A stretch of 64,000 bases of DNA from Bog-473 sp963736525 (GCA_963736525.1 CAVTPF010000001.1:184540-248539), one strand, 5' to 3'. Positions 1 through 9,267 are shown, counted from the stretch's first letter. Made by a program: numbers and translations. The notes: generated by a model from the sequence alone, not told the origin.

Positions 1-1
1 C

Positions 2-76
2 TACCCGCCCTACGCCGAGTACCAGGAGAACACCGACCGCGAGATCCCCGTCTTCGTGGCCAGCCGCAAGGGCTGA
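2..76 (+). CDS. C-terminal end of a deazaflavin (F420)-type nitroreductase family protein (partial)
   Basis: Only the last 24 codons and the stop are inside the window. The tail has a tyrosine/proline-rich stretch, then T-D-R-E-I-P-V-F-V, the usual C-terminus of the Ddn-like nitroreductase/deazaflavin-dependent oxidoreductase family. In these proteins it forms part of the flavin-binding split barrel. Members use F420H2 to reduce nitro or quinone compounds. The call rests on this short signature only; the gene start is to the left of the window. It is followed by a convergent gene 12 bp away. Confidence 0.6.
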   Translation, partial: YPPYAEYQENTDREIPVFVASRKG

Positions 77-88
77 GCGCGCGGCCGC

Positions 89-1171
89 TCAGCGGGCGTC
101 GGCGAAGGTCTGCACCACCGCGGCGCGCCAGGGCACCAGTGCGTCCTCGCGCGCCAGCGGGGTCTTGCCCAGGCGCACGAGGACCAGGTCGAGCGCCGGG
201 CAGATGGTGATGGTCTGACCTTCGTAGCCCGAAGCCCGGAACGTGCCGAGCGGGTCGAGGTGCTCGAGCGTGTCGCCGCGCACGCCCCACCAGTGGGCGC
301 CGTAGGGGCTCGGGTCCTCGGGGTCGTCGATCGACACCATGGTGCGCCCGTAGTCCACCCAGCCGTCCGGGAGCACCCGGACGCCGTCCCACATGCCGTC
401 GCGCAGGTAGAGCAACCCGAAGCGGGCGTAGTCGCGCGCGGTCGCATGGAGGGACGAGGAGGCGGTCCAGGTGCCGGCTTCGTCGAACGCGGGGTCGGCG
501 CTCGTCATCCCGAGGGGCCCGAAGAGGCGGCCGTGCAGGTAGCGGGCGTAGGGCTCGCCCGCCCCGAGCGTGCGGGCCACGATGCCCGAAATGATGTTCG
601 AGGTGCCCGACGAGTAGTTGAAGCGGGTCCCCGGCGGGGCGGCCAGCGGCCGGTCGGCCGCGAAGTGCGCCATGTCGGACTGGCCCGTGCCGAAGAGCAT
701 CTGGATCACGTCGGAGACGCGGTCGTCCTCGTAGTCCTCCGCGAAGTCGAGCCCGTCGCGCATGGCGAGGAGGTGGCGCAGCGTGATGGCGCGGCGCGGG
801 TCACCGGCGGCGGCCCACTCGGGCACGTCGGCCGGGGCGTCGAGGTGGAGCCGGCCGTCGCCGACCAGGAGTCCCACCACCGCGTGCAACACCGACTTCG
901 CCATCGACCAGCTGAGCAGCGGCGTCTCGGCCGTGACCGGTGTGGGCGGGCGGTCGAAGTGCTCCAGCGCCCCGCCGTAGCGTTCGGCCACCACCCTTCC
1001 CCCCTGGACCACGACGACGGCGAAGCTCGGCGCGATCGGCCTGGCGGCGTCGAAGGCCTCGTCCAGCAGCGGCGCCAGGTCGACGCCGGGCACCGGCTCC
1101 CCCGCGGGCCAGGCCTCCGTTGGCCAGGGCACACCGGCCGGCTGGGGGGGCAGGGCGACGAGCTCGCTCAC
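89..1171 (-). CDS. Serine hydrolase, class C beta-lactamase/esterase family
   Basis: A 360-residue protein of the beta-lactamase-related serine hydrolase family (EstB/D-aminopeptidase-like). The nucleophile motif S-M-A-K is at residues 89-92 and the second motif Y-S-S at 186-188, inside F-N-Y-S-S-G-T-S-N, which is the typical esterase version of YxN. No signal peptide is seen, so a cytoplasmic esterase or amidase is more likely than a secreted antibiotic-degrading enzyme. It starts with GTG and is the last gene of a minus-strand operon, 13 bp after the alpha/beta hydrolase. The substrate cannot be read from the sequence. Confidence 0.85.
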   Translation of the reverse strand: MSELVALPPQPAGVPWPTEAWPAGEPVPGVDLAPLLDEAFDAARPIAPSFAVVVVQGGRVVAERYGGALEHFDRPPTPVTAETPLLSWSMAKSVLHAVVGLLVGDGRLHLDAPADVPEWAAAGDPRRAITLRHLLAMRDGLDFAEDYEDDRVSDVIQMLFGTGQSDMAHFAADRPLAAPPGTRFNYSSGTSNIISGIVARTLGAGEPYARYLHGRLFGPLGMTSADPAFDEAGTWTASSSLHATARDYARFGLLYLRDGMWDGVRVLPDGWVDYGRTMVSIDDPEDPSPYGAHWWGVRGDTLEHLDPLGTFRASGYEGQTITICPALDLVLVRLGKTPLAREDALVPWRAAVVQTFADAR

Positions 1172-1184
1172 GCCAGGGACTCGC

Positions 1185-2156
1185 TCAGAGCGCGGCGAGG
1201 AACGACAGCAGCGCGGCGTTGGTCTGCGCCGGCTTCTCCTGTTGCACCCAGTGCCCCGCGCCCTCGACGGTCGTCGCCCCCCGGAAGTCCGGCAGCGCCT
1301 CCGCCATGGCCTCGGCCGCGCCCGGCATCATCAGGTTGACCGGGTCGAGCGCACCGGTGAGGAAGCCCGTCGGCATGGTGTAGACGGAGGCCGGGATGTC
1401 CTTGGCGCGTTCCCAGTTGGCGTCGATGTTGCGGTAGAAGCTGACGGGTCCGAAGAAGCCGCTCCGCTCGAAGGCCGCCGCGTAGACGTCCACGTCGGCC
1501 TCGGTGATCCAGTCGGGCAGCACCTCGGGCGCCGGGGTGAGGATGTCCTGGAAGCGAGTGCCCTCGCGCGGCGCGTCGGCGACGAGCGGGTTCGGGTCGG
1601 CCATGCCCTCGGCACCCGCCGAGAAGAGCATGGCGCGCAGGAAGCGGCGCGGGTCCGCTTCGAACTCCGCCTCGGCCGGACCCACCTCCTGGAAGTAGAG
1701 CATGTAGAAGAACTTTCCCTCGAAGATGGCCTCGAAGATCTGCGTGGGCGGGGCGGGCGCGTTGGAGTAGGGGACGCTCATGTTGTAGAGGGACGAGACG
1801 CGCCCGGGGTGCAGGCGCCCCATCTCCCAGACCAGCATCGCCCCCCAGTCGTGCCCCACGAAGGCGGCGGTTTCGTAGCCGTAGTGGTCGAGCAGACCGC
1901 ACAGGTCGCCGGTCAGCTCGTCCGAGCCGTAGTCGCTCACCTCGGTCGGATGCGAGCTCCCGCCATAGCCGCGCAGGTCCGGGGCGATGGCCCGGTACCC
2001 GGCGTCGGCCAACGCGCCGAGCTGGTGGCGCCACGAGTACCACAGCTCCGGGAAGCCGTGGCACAGGACGACGGGTCGGCCGTCGGCCGGCCCGGCCACG
2101 GCGACGTGCAGCTCCAGCGCGTTGGCCGGGATCTGCTCGTGCACGATGTCAGGCAC
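1185..2156 (-). CDS. Alpha/beta hydrolase, epoxide hydrolase-like
   Basis: A 323-residue alpha/beta hydrolase. The oxyanion-hole motif H-G-F-P-E is near residue 33, the nucleophile elbow G-H-D-W-G-A puts Asp at ~103, and the C-terminal G-A-G-H-W supplies the catalytic His near 302. An Asp nucleophile with H-G-F-P is the pattern of epoxide hydrolases and related dehalogenases; a cap domain follows the elbow. I chose the GTG at 2156 because the first matching residues (P-D-I-V-H-E-Q) follow it and it overlaps the upstream LLM stop by 8 bp. The longer frame upstream is Arg-rich, unlike real protein. It probably hydrates an epoxide made in the same pathway. Confidence 0.85.
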   Translation of the reverse strand: MPDIVHEQIPANALELHVAVAGPADGRPVVLCHGFPELWYSWRHQLGALADAGYRAIAPDLRGYGGSSHPTEVSDYGSDELTGDLCGLLDHYGYETAAFVGHDWGAMLVWEMGRLHPGRVSSLYNMSVPYSNAPAPPTQIFEAIFEGKFFYMLYFQEVGPAEAEFEADPRRFLRAMLFSAGAEGMADPNPLVADAPREGTRFQDILTPAPEVLPDWITEADVDVYAAAFERSGFFGPVSFYRNIDANWERAKDIPASVYTMPTGFLTGALDPVNLMMPGAAEAMAEALPDFRGATTVEGAGHWVQQEKPAQTNAALLSFLAAL

Positions 2157-3354
2157 GGGTCGCCCCCTCCGCCGACGCCGACTTCTCGGCCTTCTCCTCG
2201 TGGTGCTTCTGGATCGCCGACATGACGGCGTTGCCCGCCGCGCCGATGAACTCCGGCCGGTTCTCGGCGGCCCAATCACGGCTCGACGTGAGCGAGCGCG
2301 ACGAGTCCTGGAAGCGGGGCGCCACGTAGCGGGCGATGAGCTCGTAGGAGTGGCGGGTGGCCGCGGTGTCGGCCCACTCGTGGCCCATGAGCAGGAAGGT
2401 GCCGAACCCGCCGGACTGGGTCTGCAGGCGTTCGATCTGTGCGATGGCGTCGTCCACCGTGCCGATGACGGCGAAGCCCGACGCGTTGAGGGCGTCGACC
2501 AGCGAGTCGAAGTTCTCCGTGTTCGGCGCCAGCGGCAGGGCGGCCACCCGCTGGAAGTAGTCGACCCACTCCTCCAGTCCGAAGGCCACGTCGGTGACCG
2601 CCTGCTCCTTGGTGTCCGCGATGTGCATGGGCCCGACGAGGCGCCACCGGTTGCGGTCGACCGTGGTCGAGAACTCCTGCGCCCGCTCCTCCATGACGTC
2701 CCAGTGGATGCCGAGCACGTCGAAGCCGCCGGCCGACGTCGCGCCGATGGAGAGGAGGCCGCAGCCGAAGCGCCCGGCCGCGCGCGGCCCGGCCGGCGAC
2801 ACTTGTGCCGCCACTGCCACCTCGGGCATGGGTCGCTGGTACGGCAACAGCTGGAGGCGCGCCTTGACCAGCTTGAACCACTCCGTCTCCATGGAGACCG
2901 TCTCGCCCGCCAGCAATTGCAGCATCGCCTCGAGCGACTCTTCCATCATGTCGCGCTGCTTGGCGGGATCGATGCCCATCATGAAGGCGTCGGAGGGGAG
3001 CGCGCCCGGGCCCACGCCGATCATGACGCGGCCGCGCGTCAGGTGGTCGAGGAGCACCATGCGGTCGGCCAGCATGAACGGATGGTGGTAGGGCAGCGAG
3101 GAGACGCCCGTGCCGAGGCGGATGTGCTTCGTGCGCTGCGCGGCGGCGGCGATGAACACCTCGGGCGAGGCGATGATCTCGTAGCCGGCCGAGTGGTGCT
3201 CGCCGAACCAGGCCTCGTCGAAGCCGAGCTCGTCGAGATGCTCGATCAGCTGCAGGTCGCGCTCGAGCGCCAGAGTCGGGTTCTGGCCCACCGGGTGGAA
3301 CGGGGCGAGGAAGATGCCGAACTTCACGCGGCCGGCGGCGTCAATGGTGGTCAT
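2149..3354 (-). CDS. LLM class flavin-dependent oxidoreductase
   Basis: A 401-residue luciferase-like monooxygenase with a TIM-barrel fold. The N-terminal F-G-I-F-L-A-P-F-H, the segment W-F-G-E-H-H near residue 50 and G-V-G-P-G-A-L-P-S-D are characteristic of alkanal/limonene monooxygenase-type LLM proteins using FMN or F420. An AGGGAG ribosome site precedes the ATG. It sits between an alcohol dehydrogenase and an epoxide hydrolase-like gene, which suggests oxidation of a hydrophobic substrate in a catabolic route. FMN and F420 use cannot be told apart by eye. Confidence 0.88.
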   Translation of the reverse strand: MTTIDAAGRVKFGIFLAPFHPVGQNPTLALERDLQLIEHLDELGFDEAWFGEHHSAGYEIIASPEVFIAAAAQRTKHIRLGTGVSSLPYHHPFMLADRMVLLDHLTRGRVMIGVGPGALPSDAFMMGIDPAKQRDMMEESLEAMLQLLAGETVSMETEWFKLVKARLQLLPYQRPMPEVAVAAQVSPAGPRAAGRFGCGLLSIGATSAGGFDVLGIHWDVMEERAQEFSTTVDRNRWRLVGPMHIADTKEQAVTDVAFGLEEWVDYFQRVAALPLAPNTENFDSLVDALNASGFAVIGTVDDAIAQIERLQTQSGGFGTFLLMGHEWADTAATRHSYELIARYVAPRFQDSSRSLTSSRDWAAENRPEFIGAAGNAVMSAIQKHHEEKAEKSASAEGATRA

Positions 3355-3427
3355 CGGTCTCCCTGTCCGTGTCTCGGTGTCGCGCTGGGTCTCGGTATCG
3401 GCTCTGTGTCTCTCGTCCTGCCGTCGT

Positions 3428-4495
3428 TCACGGCTGCACCAGGATCTTGCCGTGCTCGCCGGGTGTGCGCAGCGTCTCGAAGGCGCCGGGTGCGCCGCCC
3501 AGGTCGACCGTGTCGGTCACCAGGAGCTCGGCCCCCGGCACACCGTCGGCGAGGCGCTGCAGCGTGGCCGCGAACTCGTCGGGGCGGTAGCCGAAGGAGA
3601 ACCGGAGCTCCATCTCCTTCGTCACCGCCATGAACGGCTCGATGGCGTCGGTCTGCATGCACACCCCGACCACGACGATGCGGCTGTGCGGCGGCGCCTC
3701 GGCGATGAGGGACTGCAGCATGCCCGGCACCCCCACCGCCTCGAAGATGACCGGGGCCGTCATGGCGGCCCCGAGCATGGCGGCTCCGGTGCGCTCCATG
3801 ACGGTGCGCGCGATGCCGAAGGCGGGCCAGCGGTCGTGCGGGGAGCCTTCGGCGGGGTCGATGACCTCGTCCGCCCCGAACGCCTCGGCCAGGCGCCGGC
3901 GCGCCGGCGAGAAGTCGGCCGCCAGCACCGGGCCGTGGCCGCGCCCCTTGAGCGCCGCGATCACGGCGAGCCCGACCGGCCCGCAGCCCACGACGAGGCA
4001 GGGTTGGCCCTCCGTCAGACCGGCCAGCCCCACGGCGTGCTCCCCCACGGCGAGCGGCTCGGTCAGCGCGGCGAGGTCGGAGGCCAGCCCGTCGGGGACG
4101 GGGAGGCAGAGCAGCTCCTGGAGCACCATGTGCTCGGCCAGGGCGCCGGGGTAGGCGTTGGAATAGCCGATCTGCTCCACCCCGGTCGGGCCCACGATGA
4201 TCGGCACCGAGCAGACCCGGGTCCCCACGGGCAGCGTGCCGGCGGTGCCGGGCCCGTGCTCCACCACCTCGGCGCAGAACTCGTGCCCGAACACACAGTC
4301 GGCGGCCGGGTCGAGCGCGGGCACGCCCACGGAGTCGATGAGCCCGGTGAAGTGGGAGAAGTCGGCCAGCGCGTGCAGGTCGGACCCGCATATGCCGGCG
4401 GCGAGCGAGCGCACGACGACGTGGCCCGAGCCGGGGACCGGGTCGGGGACCTCGCCCACCACCAGCCGTCCACCCCTCGTCACCGCGGCACGCAT
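3428..4495 (-). CDS. Zinc-binding alcohol dehydrogenase (MDR superfamily)
   Basis: A 355-residue medium-chain dehydrogenase. G-I-C-G-S-D-L-H at about residue 34-41 gives the catalytic zinc Cys, and G-H-E-F-C-A-E-V matches the usual GHE motif. V-V-G-C-G-P-V-G-L is the nucleotide-binding loop. The four-Cys structural zinc loop is not evident. It is first in a minus-strand operon (ADH, LLM, hydrolase, serine hydrolase). It starts 56 bp from a divergent SDR gene, so the two operons share a promoter region. Likely role: NAD(P)-dependent oxidation of an alcohol intermediate. Confidence 0.88.
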   Translation of the reverse strand: MRAAVTRGGRLVVGEVPDPVPGSGHVVVRSLAAGICGSDLHALADFSHFTGLIDSVGVPALDPAADCVFGHEFCAEVVEHGPGTAGTLPVGTRVCSVPIIVGPTGVEQIGYSNAYPGALAEHMVLQELLCLPVPDGLASDLAALTEPLAVGEHAVGLAGLTEGQPCLVVGCGPVGLAVIAALKGRGHGPVLAADFSPARRRLAEAFGADEVIDPAEGSPHDRWPAFGIARTVMERTGAAMLGAAMTAPVIFEAVGVPGMLQSLIAEAPPHSRIVVVGVCMQTDAIEPFMAVTKEMELRFSFGYRPDEFAATLQRLADGVPGAELLVTDTVDLGGAPGAFETLRTPGEHGKILVQP

Positions 4496-4551
4496 GGCAG
4501 AGCCACCCCCCGGACGGCGCGGCCGCCCGCATTCGTCGCTACGTTTGCCCG

Positions 4552-5409
4552 GTGAGTTTCACACACGGGTCCGGTGCCCGCCCGTTCGCGGACAGCGTCG
4601 CGCTGGTGACGGGGGCGGCCCGGCCGCGTGGCATCGGGCGGGCAACCGCCCTGGCACTGGCCCGGGGCGGCGCGGACGTGGCCTGCCTCGACATCGCCCG
4701 CCCCTACGACGACGCTCCCTCCCACGGCACGGCCGGCAGCGACGACCTGGCCTCTCTGGCCGCCGAGATCGCCGCCCTCGGCGTGCGGGCGGTGACCGCC
4801 GAGGCCGACATCGCGGACGAAGCCGCGGTGGAGGCGGCGGTCGCGCGGGCGAGCGATGCGTTGGGAACGGTGACGCTGGTGGCCAACGTCGCGGGCGGCA
4901 GCGGCCCCGGCTTCGGGCTCGGCCCGCTGCTCGGCGTCGGCCCCCCCGAGTTCCGCCGGGTGCTCGACGTCAACGTCATCGGCACCTGGCTGGTCTCGAA
5001 GGCCTGCGCCACCCGCATGGTGGCCGAGGGCGTCGGGGGGAGGATCTGCAACGTCTCGAGCCAGGCGGGCAAGCGGGCCTTTCCGTTCCTCGGCCCCTAC
5101 TGCGCCGCCAAGGCGGCCGTGATCCTGCTGACCCAGACCATGGCCATGGAGCTCGGCCCCGCTGGCATCAGCGTCAACGCCGTGTGCCCGGGCACGGTCG
5201 ACACCGATCTCATCAACAAGGACTCCATGTTCGAGACGCTGATGGGAGGTCCTGACGGGCTGGCGGCCTACGTCGCCCGCGAGATCCCGCTCGGCCGGCT
5301 GCAGAGCGCCGAGGAGATCGCCGACGCCATCTGCTGGTTGCTCTCCGACGCGGCCCGGGGGGTCACGGGCGAGGCGTTGAACGTGAGCGCCGGACAGACA
5401 ATGGTGTAG
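4552..5409 (+). CDS. SDR family oxidoreductase with insertion near the cofactor site
   Basis: A 285-residue short-chain dehydrogenase. The cofactor loop G-A-A-R-P-R-G-I-G is at 21-29, the catalytic Ser at 169/170, and Tyr183 and Lys187 in Y-C-A-A-K. After the second beta strand (V-A-C-L-D-I-A) there is a longer loop than usual, about 15 residues starting P-Y-D-D. This recalls mycofactocin-coupled SDRs that bind NAD non-exchangeably; the resemblance is suggestive only. The GTG start follows a TACGTT box at 4540-4545 by 6 nt, so the mRNA is probably leaderless. It is first in an operon with the next two genes. Confidence 0.87.
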   Translation: MSFTHGSGARPFADSVALVTGAARPRGIGRATALALARGGADVACLDIARPYDDAPSHGTAGSDDLASLAAEIAALGVRAVTAEADIADEAAVEAAVARASDALGTVTLVANVAGGSGPGFGLGPLLGVGPPEFRRVLDVNVIGTWLVSKACATRMVAEGVGGRICNVSSQAGKRAFPFLGPYCAAKAAVILLTQTMAMELGPAGISVNAVCPGTVDTDLINKDSMFETLMGGPDGLAAYVAREIPLGRLQSAEEIADAICWLLSDAARGVTGEALNVSAGQTMV

Positions 5410-5411
5410 CG

Positions 5412-6410
5412 ATGCCGATCCTCGATGCCCGACACGACCTGGCCCATCCCGTCGAAGGCGACACGGCCTGGAGCGAGTCGTACTACTTCAACGCGTACGA
5501 CCCGGAGACGGACTCGGGCCTCTTCACGCGCATCGGCATCCGGCCCAACGAGGGGACGATGGACGTCGGCCTGTCGCTGTGGCTCCCTGGTGGCGAGCTC
5601 GGCGAGTACCGCTGGCTCAAGGAGCAGCGGGAGATGGTCGACACCGTGCTCCAGGTCGGCGACGTCCGCTACGAGATGCTCGAGCCACTGCGGTCGTGGC
5701 GGCTCACCATGGAGGGTGAGGTGCAGGCCCGCCCGTGCGTGCGGGGTGAGACCGCGACCCACCCGGTGCCGGTCTCGCTCGACGTGCGTTTCGATGCCAT
5801 CACGCCCGCCATCGGAACGGACGGGCAGCCGAGCGGCGGACCCAAGTCGGCCGAGGCGGCGGCGGCGGCCGGCACGGTCGGCAAGGGGCATCTCGAGCAG
5901 GCGGGCCGCTGGACCGGCACGCTCAGCGTCGACGGCGTCGTCCACGAGTGGCGGGGCGCGCACGGCAACCGCGACCGGTCGTGGGGGCCGCGTCGCTGGG
6001 GCGGCCCGAAGATGTGGCGCTGGTTCTCCATCAACATCGGGGACGACATGCACTTCGGGGGCATCCGGCTCGGCACCGACGCCGGCGACCTGCACCGGGG
6101 CTGGGTGTGGGACGGGGACCGGGCGACCTCGGTCCGGGCCTGGAACGTGCGTACCGAGCTGGCCGACGACGGCGTGACCCAGCGGGTCGTGCACCTCGAG
6201 GTTCACGACAAGAAGCGCCGCATCTACCCGTTGCGGGGCGACGTGCTGCGGGTGGCCGACATCGGGCGGGCCGGCGGCACCATGGTCAACGAGGGGCTGG
6301 CGCGCTGGACCTACGAGGATCCGGGCGGCCAGGTGCGGACCGGCTACGGCATCTGCGAGTACCTCCACCAGCTCGACGACGGCGGGAGGCCCGTCGTCCC
6401 CGTCACCTAG
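5412..6410 (+). CDS. DUF7064/AttH-like lipocalin-type protein
   Basis: A 332-residue protein with no transmembrane segment. It resembles actinobacterial proteins annotated DUF7064/DUF7065, related to AttH/CrtC-type lipocalin-like hydratases. Features include an early Y-Y-F-N-A-Y-D, a central H-E-W-R-G-A-H-G-N-R-D-R-S-W-G-P-R, and many Trp, Arg and Asp residues on beta-strand-like segments. The start is 2 bp after the SDR stop and the end is 11 bp before the APH-like gene. Homologues are often found beside or fused to APH/DUF6285 proteins in lipid or steroid catabolic loci. Its reaction is unknown; a hydratase or binding role is inference. Confidence 0.7.
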   Translation: MPILDARHDLAHPVEGDTAWSESYYFNAYDPETDSGLFTRIGIRPNEGTMDVGLSLWLPGGELGEYRWLKEQREMVDTVLQVGDVRYEMLEPLRSWRLTMEGEVQARPCVRGETATHPVPVSLDVRFDAITPAIGTDGQPSGGPKSAEAAAAAGTVGKGHLEQAGRWTGTLSVDGVVHEWRGAHGNRDRSWGPRRWGGPKMWRWFSINIGDDMHFGGIRLGTDAGDLHRGWVWDGDRATSVRAWNVRTELADDGVTQRVVHLEVHDKKRRIYPLRGDVLRVADIGRAGGTMVNEGLARWTYEDPGGQVRTGYGICEYLHQLDDGGRPVVPVT

Positions 6411-6421
6411 CGGCACGGGCG

Positions 6422-7777
6422 ATGGCACGGCTGCGCGACGACGAGATCGCGGCGGCGCTCGGCGCGCATCTCGGCGGGACCGTGCGGGACGTGCGCCGGC
6501 TCTCCGGTGGCGCCTCGCGGGTCACGAGCGCGTTCGAGCTCGAGGCACCCGGTCACGAGCCGCGCCGGCTCATCCTCCAGATGGACCGGGGCGACGTCGG
6601 CACCCAGTCCGGCAAGGTCCCGATGGAGCGGTCGCTGCTCGAGGCGGCGCAGGCGGCGGGGGTTCCGGTGCCCGCCGTCGTGGCCATGGGCGTGGACGAC
6701 GACCTGGGCGCCGACTGGCTGGTGGTCGAGCGGCTGGAGGGCGAGACCATCCCGCGCAAGATCCTGCGCGACGCCGAGTGGACCGGGGCCCGGCGCGCGC
6801 TGACGGCGCAGTGCGCCGGTGCGCTGGCGGCCATCCACACCATCGACCCGGGATCGGTCGACGGCCTCCCGACCGCCGACCCCCTGGGCGACCCCCTGGC
6901 CTTCCTCGACGCGCTGGGCGAGGCACGGCCCGCGCTCGAGCTCGGCGTGCGCTGGCTGGACCGGCACCGGCCCGCGGCCGGCCGGCGGGTCACGGTGCAC
7001 GGCGACTTCCGCTGCGGCAATCTCCTCGTCGGCCCCGAAGGGCTCCGCGGCGTGCTCGACTGGGAGCTGGCCCACGCCGGTGACCCGGCCGAGGACATCG
7101 GGTGGCTCTGCGCCCCGGCCTGGCGCTTCGGCGGCAGCGACGAGGTGGGCGGCTTCGGCTCCCTGGAGGAGCTGCTCGGGTCGTACGCCGCGGCGGGCGG
7201 CGAGGCGATGGACCGCGCGCGGGTGCACTGGTGGGAGGTGCACGCCACGGTGAAGTGGGCCGTCATCTGCTCCTTGCAGGCCTCGGCGCACCTGAGCGGG
7301 GCCACGCGCTCGGTGGAGCTGGCCGCCATCGGGCGGCGGGTCTGCGAGAGCGAGTGGGACCTCTTCACGCTGCTCGGGGTGGCCCCCGCCGACCCCGCGC
7401 CCGAGCCGCCGGCCCGCGGGATGCCCCAGGCCCCGTTCGGCCGCCCGACGGCGGCCGAGCTCGTCGAGGCGGTGCGCGAGTACCTCGAATCCGACGTGAT
7501 GGAGCGCAGCGAAGGCGGGGCGCGCTTCGACGCGCGTGTGGCGCGCAATGCGCTGGCCATCGTGGAGCGCGAGCTCGTGTACGGCCGCGACGTGGCCGCC
7601 GCACACGCCTACCGTCTGCGTGACCTCGGGATCACGGACGACGCCGCGCTGGCCGCGGCCATCCGGGCCGGGGACTTCGACGACGGGTGGGAGCCGGTGG
7701 CCTCCGCGCTCGCCGCGTCGGCGCGCGACCAGCTGCTGGTGGCCAACCCCTCCTACTTGCCGGCCGCCAGCGCGTAG
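6422..7777 (+). CDS. APH-family phosphotransferase with C-terminal DUF6285-like domain
   Basis: A 451-residue protein. Residues ~1-300 form an aminoglycoside phosphotransferase-like kinase: V-H-G-D-F-R-C-G-N-L near 191-200 is the catalytic loop and L-D-W-E-L-A near 211-216 is the metal-binding motif. The last ~100 residues (A-E-L-V-E-A-V-R-E-Y-L-E-S-D onward) match the DUF6285 domain that accompanies acyl-CoA dehydrogenase/APH proteins. ATG 6422 was chosen because homology begins there. An acyl-CoA or lipid pathway role is more likely than drug resistance. The 3' end overlaps the convergent MFS gene by 25 bp. Confidence 0.85.
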   Translation: MARLRDDEIAAALGAHLGGTVRDVRRLSGGASRVTSAFELEAPGHEPRRLILQMDRGDVGTQSGKVPMERSLLEAAQAAGVPVPAVVAMGVDDDLGADWLVVERLEGETIPRKILRDAEWTGARRALTAQCAGALAAIHTIDPGSVDGLPTADPLGDPLAFLDALGEARPALELGVRWLDRHRPAAGRRVTVHGDFRCGNLLVGPEGLRGVLDWELAHAGDPAEDIGWLCAPAWRFGGSDEVGGFGSLEELLGSYAAAGGEAMDRARVHWWEVHATVKWAVICSLQASAHLSGATRSVELAAIGRRVCESEWDLFTLLGVAPADPAPEPPARGMPQAPFGRPTAAELVEAVREYLESDVMERSEGGARFDARVARNALAIVERELVYGRDVAAAHAYRLRDLGITDDAALAAAIRAGDFDDGWEPVASALAASARDQLLVANPSYLPAASA

Positions 7778-9231
7778 GCGGCCTCGTCCAACGGGGGCGG
7801 CTCGTCCAGGGCCACCGTCCCGGCATCCGCGGTCTCGGTGACCCGGGCGCCAATGCCCTGCAGGACGGCACCGGCCAGGAGGCTGCAGCCCATCATGAAG
7901 ATCCAGGCGTGGTGGAAGGCCGGCACGGCGGCGCCGCCCGTGGCACTGCCCAGGATGGCGACGAGGCAGGCCACGCCCAGCGCCACGCCGATCTGGCGGG
8001 TCATGGCGTAGAGGGCGGAACCGGTGGCGAAACGCTGCGGTGGCAGCGGGGCCGTCGCGGCGCCGCCGAGGGAGGGCAGCATGAGGCCGACGCCGAAGCC
8101 GCCGAGGAGGCTGCCGGGCAGGTAGGCGCCGGCCCAGTCGGGGGTGGCGCCGACGTGGGTGACCCACCACAACCCGCCGGCAGCGAAGCACAGCGACCCG
8201 ACGGTGCCGACGACCCGGTGGCCGAGACGCGCGCCCAGCATGCCGCCGGGGAAGGCGGTCAGCCCGGCGAGCAGGGGACCGGGGGCGATCATGAAGCCGG
8301 CGTGCAGCACCGACTCGTGCCACACGCCGGTCAGGAGGAGGACGCCACCGAGCACCATGGCGCCGAAGCCGCTGAAGAAGGCGAGGGAGCTCAGGTCGGC
8401 CAGGGCGACCGCCCGGTGGCGGATGACCGCCGGCTCGAGGATCGGGTTGGGGTCGCGGAAGGAGCGCAGCACGAGCCCGGTGCCCGCCACCGCCGCCACG
8501 ACGAAGGCCCCGACGATGCGCGCGCTGGACCAGCCCCAGCCGGTGCCCTGGACGATGCCGACCACGAGGCTGGCCACGGCGACGGTCAGGAGGCCGGCGC
8601 CGAGCAGGTCGGCCTTGTGGGCGTCGGGGTCGCGCACTTCGCGCAGGAGGCGGACGCCGAACACGAGGGCCAGGACGCTGAAGGGGAGGTTGACGAGGAA
8701 CACCCAGCGCCAGCTCACCTGGACGAGCAACCCTCCGATGGGAGGGCCGAAGGCGGCGGCCGCACCGCCCACGGCCGACCACAGGCCGATGGCCGCTCCC
8801 CGACGCGCCGGACCGAAGGCGGGCAGGAGGAGTCCGAGCGAGGTCGGGAGCATGAGGGCGCCACCGGTCGCCTGCAGGACCCGCGCGCCGACGAGGAGGT
8901 CCAGCGACGGCGCGACGGCGCACAACGCCGAGGAGGCGGTGAAGACGGCCAGCCCGAGGAGGAAGGCCCTCTTGCGCCCGGCGCGGTCGGCCCAGCGCCC
9001 CGCGGGCACGAGCGCGGCGGCGAAGACGATGGTGTAGGCGCTCAGCACCCAGGAGAGCGAGCTCAGGCTCTCGCCGTGGTAGGTGGCCGAGATGCTGGGG
9101 AAGGCGATGTTGACGATGAAGAGGTCGAGCGAGGACAGGAACACCCCGGTCAGCACGATCAGGGCGGTGAGCGCCGGGCGGAGGCGCTCGGGCGTCGTGG
9201 CTGGAACCTGCTCGGCTGTGAGTACTGTCAT
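7753..9231 (-). CDS. MFS transporter, DHA2 (EmrB/QacA) drug-efflux type
   Basis: A 492-residue membrane protein with about 14 transmembrane segments. It has the DHA2 signatures L-D-L-F-I-V-N-I-A-F-P-S-I in helix 1 and W-A-D-R-A-G-R-K in the loop 2-3 motif A. It is divergently transcribed from an HxlR regulator, with a perfect inverted repeat between them. The expected role is proton-driven export of a toxic small molecule, controlled by that regulator. I use the ATG at 9231, close to the first helix; an in-frame start 36 bp upstream is possible but would run into the operator region. Confidence 0.9.
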   Translation of the reverse strand: MTVLTAEQVPATTPERLRPALTALIVLTGVFLSSLDLFIVNIAFPSISATYHGESLSSLSWVLSAYTIVFAAALVPAGRWADRAGRKRAFLLGLAVFTASSALCAVAPSLDLLVGARVLQATGGALMLPTSLGLLLPAFGPARRGAAIGLWSAVGGAAAAFGPPIGGLLVQVSWRWVFLVNLPFSVLALVFGVRLLREVRDPDAHKADLLGAGLLTVAVASLVVGIVQGTGWGWSSARIVGAFVVAAVAGTGLVLRSFRDPNPILEPAVIRHRAVALADLSSLAFFSGFGAMVLGGVLLLTGVWHESVLHAGFMIAPGPLLAGLTAFPGGMLGARLGHRVVGTVGSLCFAAGGLWWVTHVGATPDWAGAYLPGSLLGGFGVGLMLPSLGGAATAPLPPQRFATGSALYAMTRQIGVALGVACLVAILGSATGGAAVPAFHHAWIFMMGCSLLAGAVLQGIGARVTETADAGTVALDEPPPLDEAAYALAAGK

Positions 9232-9267
9232 GAAACTCACTATAGGGAAGACAGTTGCATCAAACAA

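Noticed and set aside
7000..8923. Long open frames antisense to the APH-like and MFS genes.
   Set aside because: They are Arg/Pro/Ala-rich, have no motifs or ribosome sites and are normal by-products of very GC-rich coding DNA.
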